Below, in pieces: positions 34,144-36,586 of a stretch of 36,586 nt of DNA. The stretch covers positions 1 to 36,586 of the forward strand of contig JASVEC010000173.1 of the NCBI GenBank assembly GCA_030770535.1. The letters are read 5' to 3'. The notes under the pieces were generated by a model. That model made no database searches. It was not told the origin of the DNA and saw only the letters and a list, made by a program, of their open reading frames with translations. The DNA comes from Batkoa obscura (taxonomy: Eukaryota; Entomophthoromycota; Entomophthoromycetes; Entomophthorales; Batkoaceae). How positions within the stretch are numbered: the first letter of the stretch is position 1; each line of letters begins with the position of its first letter. Made by a program: the position numbers and the translations under genes.

Positions 34144-34677
34144 ATGGAAGATATTGACTATAAACCCAAGAATCCAGGAGGTGATTTAAAACTAGAAAAT
34201 CGAGAAGACATTGAAAAAATGATTATTGACTGCTCTCAATTTTATGAAAATATTTATTTAAACCAGCTATCAGGAATGGTAGACTTGCCCATGGACTTAC
34301 TAATCCAGCTATTAATGGAATTGATTACAAGGGGCAAATTATTAGCACATATTGATCAGGTGGATATGCTCTTAATTTTTGAAGATGATGATAATGAAGA
34401 AGAAGAAGAAGAGGTTAAAGTAATTAATGAAGAAGAGGAGGAAGCTGAGAATGAGAGCGAAGAAGCAGCGATGGGAGATACTGAAGAAAACAAGAAAGAA
34501 GAAGAAGAAGAAGAAAAGGCTCATATCCAAAGTGAAGAAAACCTACCATTGAAGTTATCAAATCAGTTTAATGCTCAAATATTGGACTTATGTAAAAATT
34601 TAGATGCCGCCTATGAAACTATTTTGGAGCTTGAAGCTGAAGCTTTGGAAAAGAATTTGAATACAATCGAAGATTAA
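34144..34677 (+). CDS. Small acidic protein with a PCI-like winged helix
   Basis: A single exon encodes 177 residues. Residues ~23-82 read as helix-helix-helix-wing: IYLNQLSGMVDLPMDLLIQL, then LMELITRGKLLAHIDQVDML and LIFEDD. This resembles the winged-helix half of PCI domains in proteasome-lid, COP9 and eIF3 subunits, where a typical pattern is I-x3-L-A-x3-xLP ... GxLxAxIDQ-x2-G-x-V-x-F. The helical-repeat half of a PCI domain is absent. Residues ~83-135 are a Glu-rich tract, and ~138-177 form an amphipathic, probably coiled-coil C-terminus. I cannot assign it to a named subunit. Length and the missing helical repeats argue against a normal PCI subunit. Confidence 0.6.
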   Translation: MEDIDYKPKNPGGDLKLENREDIEKMIIDCSQFYENIYLNQLSGMVDLPMDLLIQLLMELITRGKLLAHIDQVDMLLIFEDDDNEEEEEEVKVINEEEEEAENESEEAAMGDTEENKKEEEEEEKAHIQSEENLPLKLSNQFNAQILDLCKNLDAAYETILELEAEALEKNLNTIED

Positions 34678-35116
34678 AAGTAATGCTAGCTTTTTAAAAT
34701 AGCGTCTAAAGTTTTATGAGTTTTTAATTAAGTTTAATACATCTTTTTAATAAATAAACAAAAATAACGACTAAACAATTCAGTATTGACTATCTTTAGT
34801 ATATGTGATTATTTTTGTTATATGTATTTACTGATTTTAGATTAAATAAGAAAAAAATGAATTTATGCCACTGTTTATTATCAATTATTAAGCAATATCA
34901 AAAGGTATAAACAATAGCAAGCCTATAATTGTAAATTGAGCATTTTCAATAGACTCTTTCAATCTTTATAGAATTAGTCACTTAACACTTTTCTTAATCA
35001 GCATAGTCTATAGAATCTACTTAAAACTTTGGTCATGTTCAAACTAAAAGAAATTGAAATTGTCTGCTGAAAATTAAAAAATTAGTTATAACATTAATTT
35101 CGCCCCTACTACAACT
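34678..35116. other. Convergent spacer before UPF2
   Basis: These 439 AT-rich bases lie between two converging genes. No feature is seen beyond A/T tracts and AATAAA-like words. Confidence 0.4.
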
Positions 35117-36586
35117 TTAACCCCGTCCCTTATTTCCTCTACTACTAGTCGGATTTTTTTGAATTAAATCTGATAGATCAAATGTTTGAGTAACGTTTTG
35201 TCTCCCATTACTCTTAGCTGCCTCATCACGATGGCTAGAATTTAAAAGATGTTCAGGTTTTGAAGCCCCATAGCTTTTTTGCAATCTGGGCTCATATTGA
35301 CTATTACCACCATACTTTGCTTTATACTTAGAGGGAATAGCTTTTGAATTGGTTGAACGCACTGGTTTTTTCACTACTATAATCGTTATCTTCTGTTTTA
35401 GCCGTATCATATCCAAGTACAATTTTCTTAAGCTGCTGTTGTTCTATTCTTTCAGCTTTTTGCTTAAATTCATTTTAGTGTATAAATTATAAAAGCCACT
35501 ATATATATTACATGTTTGTTTATTGCCACGTTTGGTCAAAAGTGAAAAGGCGACTTGACTACCTCCATCTTCAATTTCGGCTTGCTTATTTTTGTCTATT
35601 TATTTAATAAAAATCTGAAAAGTTGTAGTATTTTTATTACCTAATAATTTCATAGGGAATAGGTACGTCCAAAGCTACAACCTTTCTTTCAAGTTTTAAC
35701 GAGAATCGATAGTAGAAGCCATCATGGATTGATACTCTTTTTCAAAATTCTTCTTCTCTTGAACGACGTAAATCTTCATCTTGTTCCTTTTAAGTTTGTT
35801 TAAAAGAATGATCTTTTCGTCATCTTCAATAGGCTCCTCACTTACATCACTATCTTCTAGATCTTCTTCTTCCTATTTATTTTTTAAGTATTTCACCAAG
35901 TTATTTTATCGATTTACCTTTTCATTACCACTTCCTTCTGACTGATCATCTTCTGAGCTACTTTCTTGATCTTCCTCGATATCCGATACCTCTCTTTGTG
36001 GATTTGCTGCAGGTCTACTTGAGGGTATTAAAAGCTATAAACCAAATAAATAAATATTTAAATTACCTTATTGCTTTTTATTTTGGGCTATTTTAATCAA
36101 AGCTTCTTCTGCTTCTTCATAAGTAACGAAAAGGTTTAGTTTTGGTCTCAATAGCTCAAAAGTATCATTAATTGCAAATTGAAACGTCAATTGGGGATAA
36201 AAGGTTTGCTAAGAATATAAAGCTAAAATGATTCATTATAGTTACTGAAATAATAGCAAGAAAAGATTAATTACTTGGAACAAAGTTAAAAACTCATTCA
36301 TGATTGATCTTGAACTTGGAGCATTGAAATATACGCCACAAGTGTCAAGGATAGTGCAACAAAGTCGAATACGGAAACAATCGTCTGGGACATCAAATGG
36401 ATTAAAATAATCTCTACTAGGTCTTCCGTTTGCTATAAAAAATAAGTAATAAGAATAAAAATACTATCAATTAAACTTACGATAACCAAAGGAGACAATT
36501 AAGAGCAATAAGTTGAATATTACAGATGGTCCGACAACTCTATAATTAAAAGCTCGGCTATAATTTTACTTGGGAAATACGCTTTT
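35117..36586 (-). pseudogene. UPF2: UPF2/Nmd2 nonsense-mediated decay factor, C-terminal part, frame interrupted (partial)
   Basis: Peptide blocks in order match the end of the third MIF4G domain and the C-terminus of UPF2: VVGPSVIFN, then DDCFRIRLCCTILDTCG, NDTFELLRPKLNLF, an acidic Ser/Glu region (about 35850-36030), EKEYQSMMASTIDSR, DVPIPYEI, VAFSLLTKRGNKQ, AERIEQQQLKKIVLGYD and the basic, Gly-rich end FDLSDLIQKN. UPF2 bridges UPF1 and UPF3 in mRNA surveillance. No set of canonical introns joins the blocks in one frame. One-base discrepancies occur near 36550, 36065, 35785, 35725, 35700, 35590, 35460 and 35370, mostly at homopolymers, and two candidate introns would be only 30-32 bases. 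Either this is a young pseudogene copy or the sequence here is unpolished. The gene runs off the right edge. Confidence 0.72.

Overview
The window (about 36.6 kb, very AT-rich) is nuclear DNA of an intron-rich eukaryote. The gene set points to an early-diverging fungus: an ergosterol-complex scaffold (Erg28), an Msc2/ZnT5-type zinc transporter, a Na,K-ATPase-like (type IIC) P-type ATPase of the kind kept by zygomycete- and chytrid-grade fungi, a DUF4436 protein, CMC2, CRIPT and UPF2. Introns are mostly 44-102 bases with GTAAGT-like donors and TTAG/CAG acceptors. The mitochondrial ribosomal protein, the CMC2 assembly factor and the pyruvate dehydrogenase kinase argue for a respiring organism. 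I cannot fix genus or phylum from the sequence alone.

Left third (1-10.3 kb), gene-dense: 5' part of DOP1 (-, running off the left edge), divergent from a 686-aa zinc transporter (+); CMC2 (-), divergent from mitochondrial ribosomal protein uS12m (+); then valyl-tRNA synthetase (-).

Middle (10.3-28.3 kb), gene-poor: two tandem COPI-associated-type membrane-protein genes (-), the second apparently frame-broken; a 5.4-kb gene desert; a 1070-aa P-type ATPase (+); and a DUF4436 membrane protein (+). The spacers hold 16 recognisable copies of one short (~105 bp) TA-flanked MITE family, some joined into dimers and two identical over 111 bp.

Right (28.3 kb to end), gene-dense again: a coiled-coil protein of unknown role (-), ERG28 (-), pyruvate dehydrogenase kinase (-, 12 exons), CRIPT (+, 6 exons), a small acidic protein with a PCI-like winged helix (+), and the 3' part of UPF2 (-), whose reading frame is interrupted repeatedly.

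The most unusual signals are in gene architecture. A 10-nt microexon is conserved in both COPI-associated paralogs. The PDK gene appears to need a one-nucleotide exon between two normal-sized introns to keep frame. The ATPase has an altered cation-binding site and an extra cytoplasmic segment, the valyl-tRNA synthetase lacks its C-terminal arm, and the MITE family seems to insert into its own ends. I found no tRNA, rRNA or CRISPR array and no retroviral or virus-like element. Exon models were built by hand from splice signals, reading-frame phase and family similarity recalled from memory; no database search was run.
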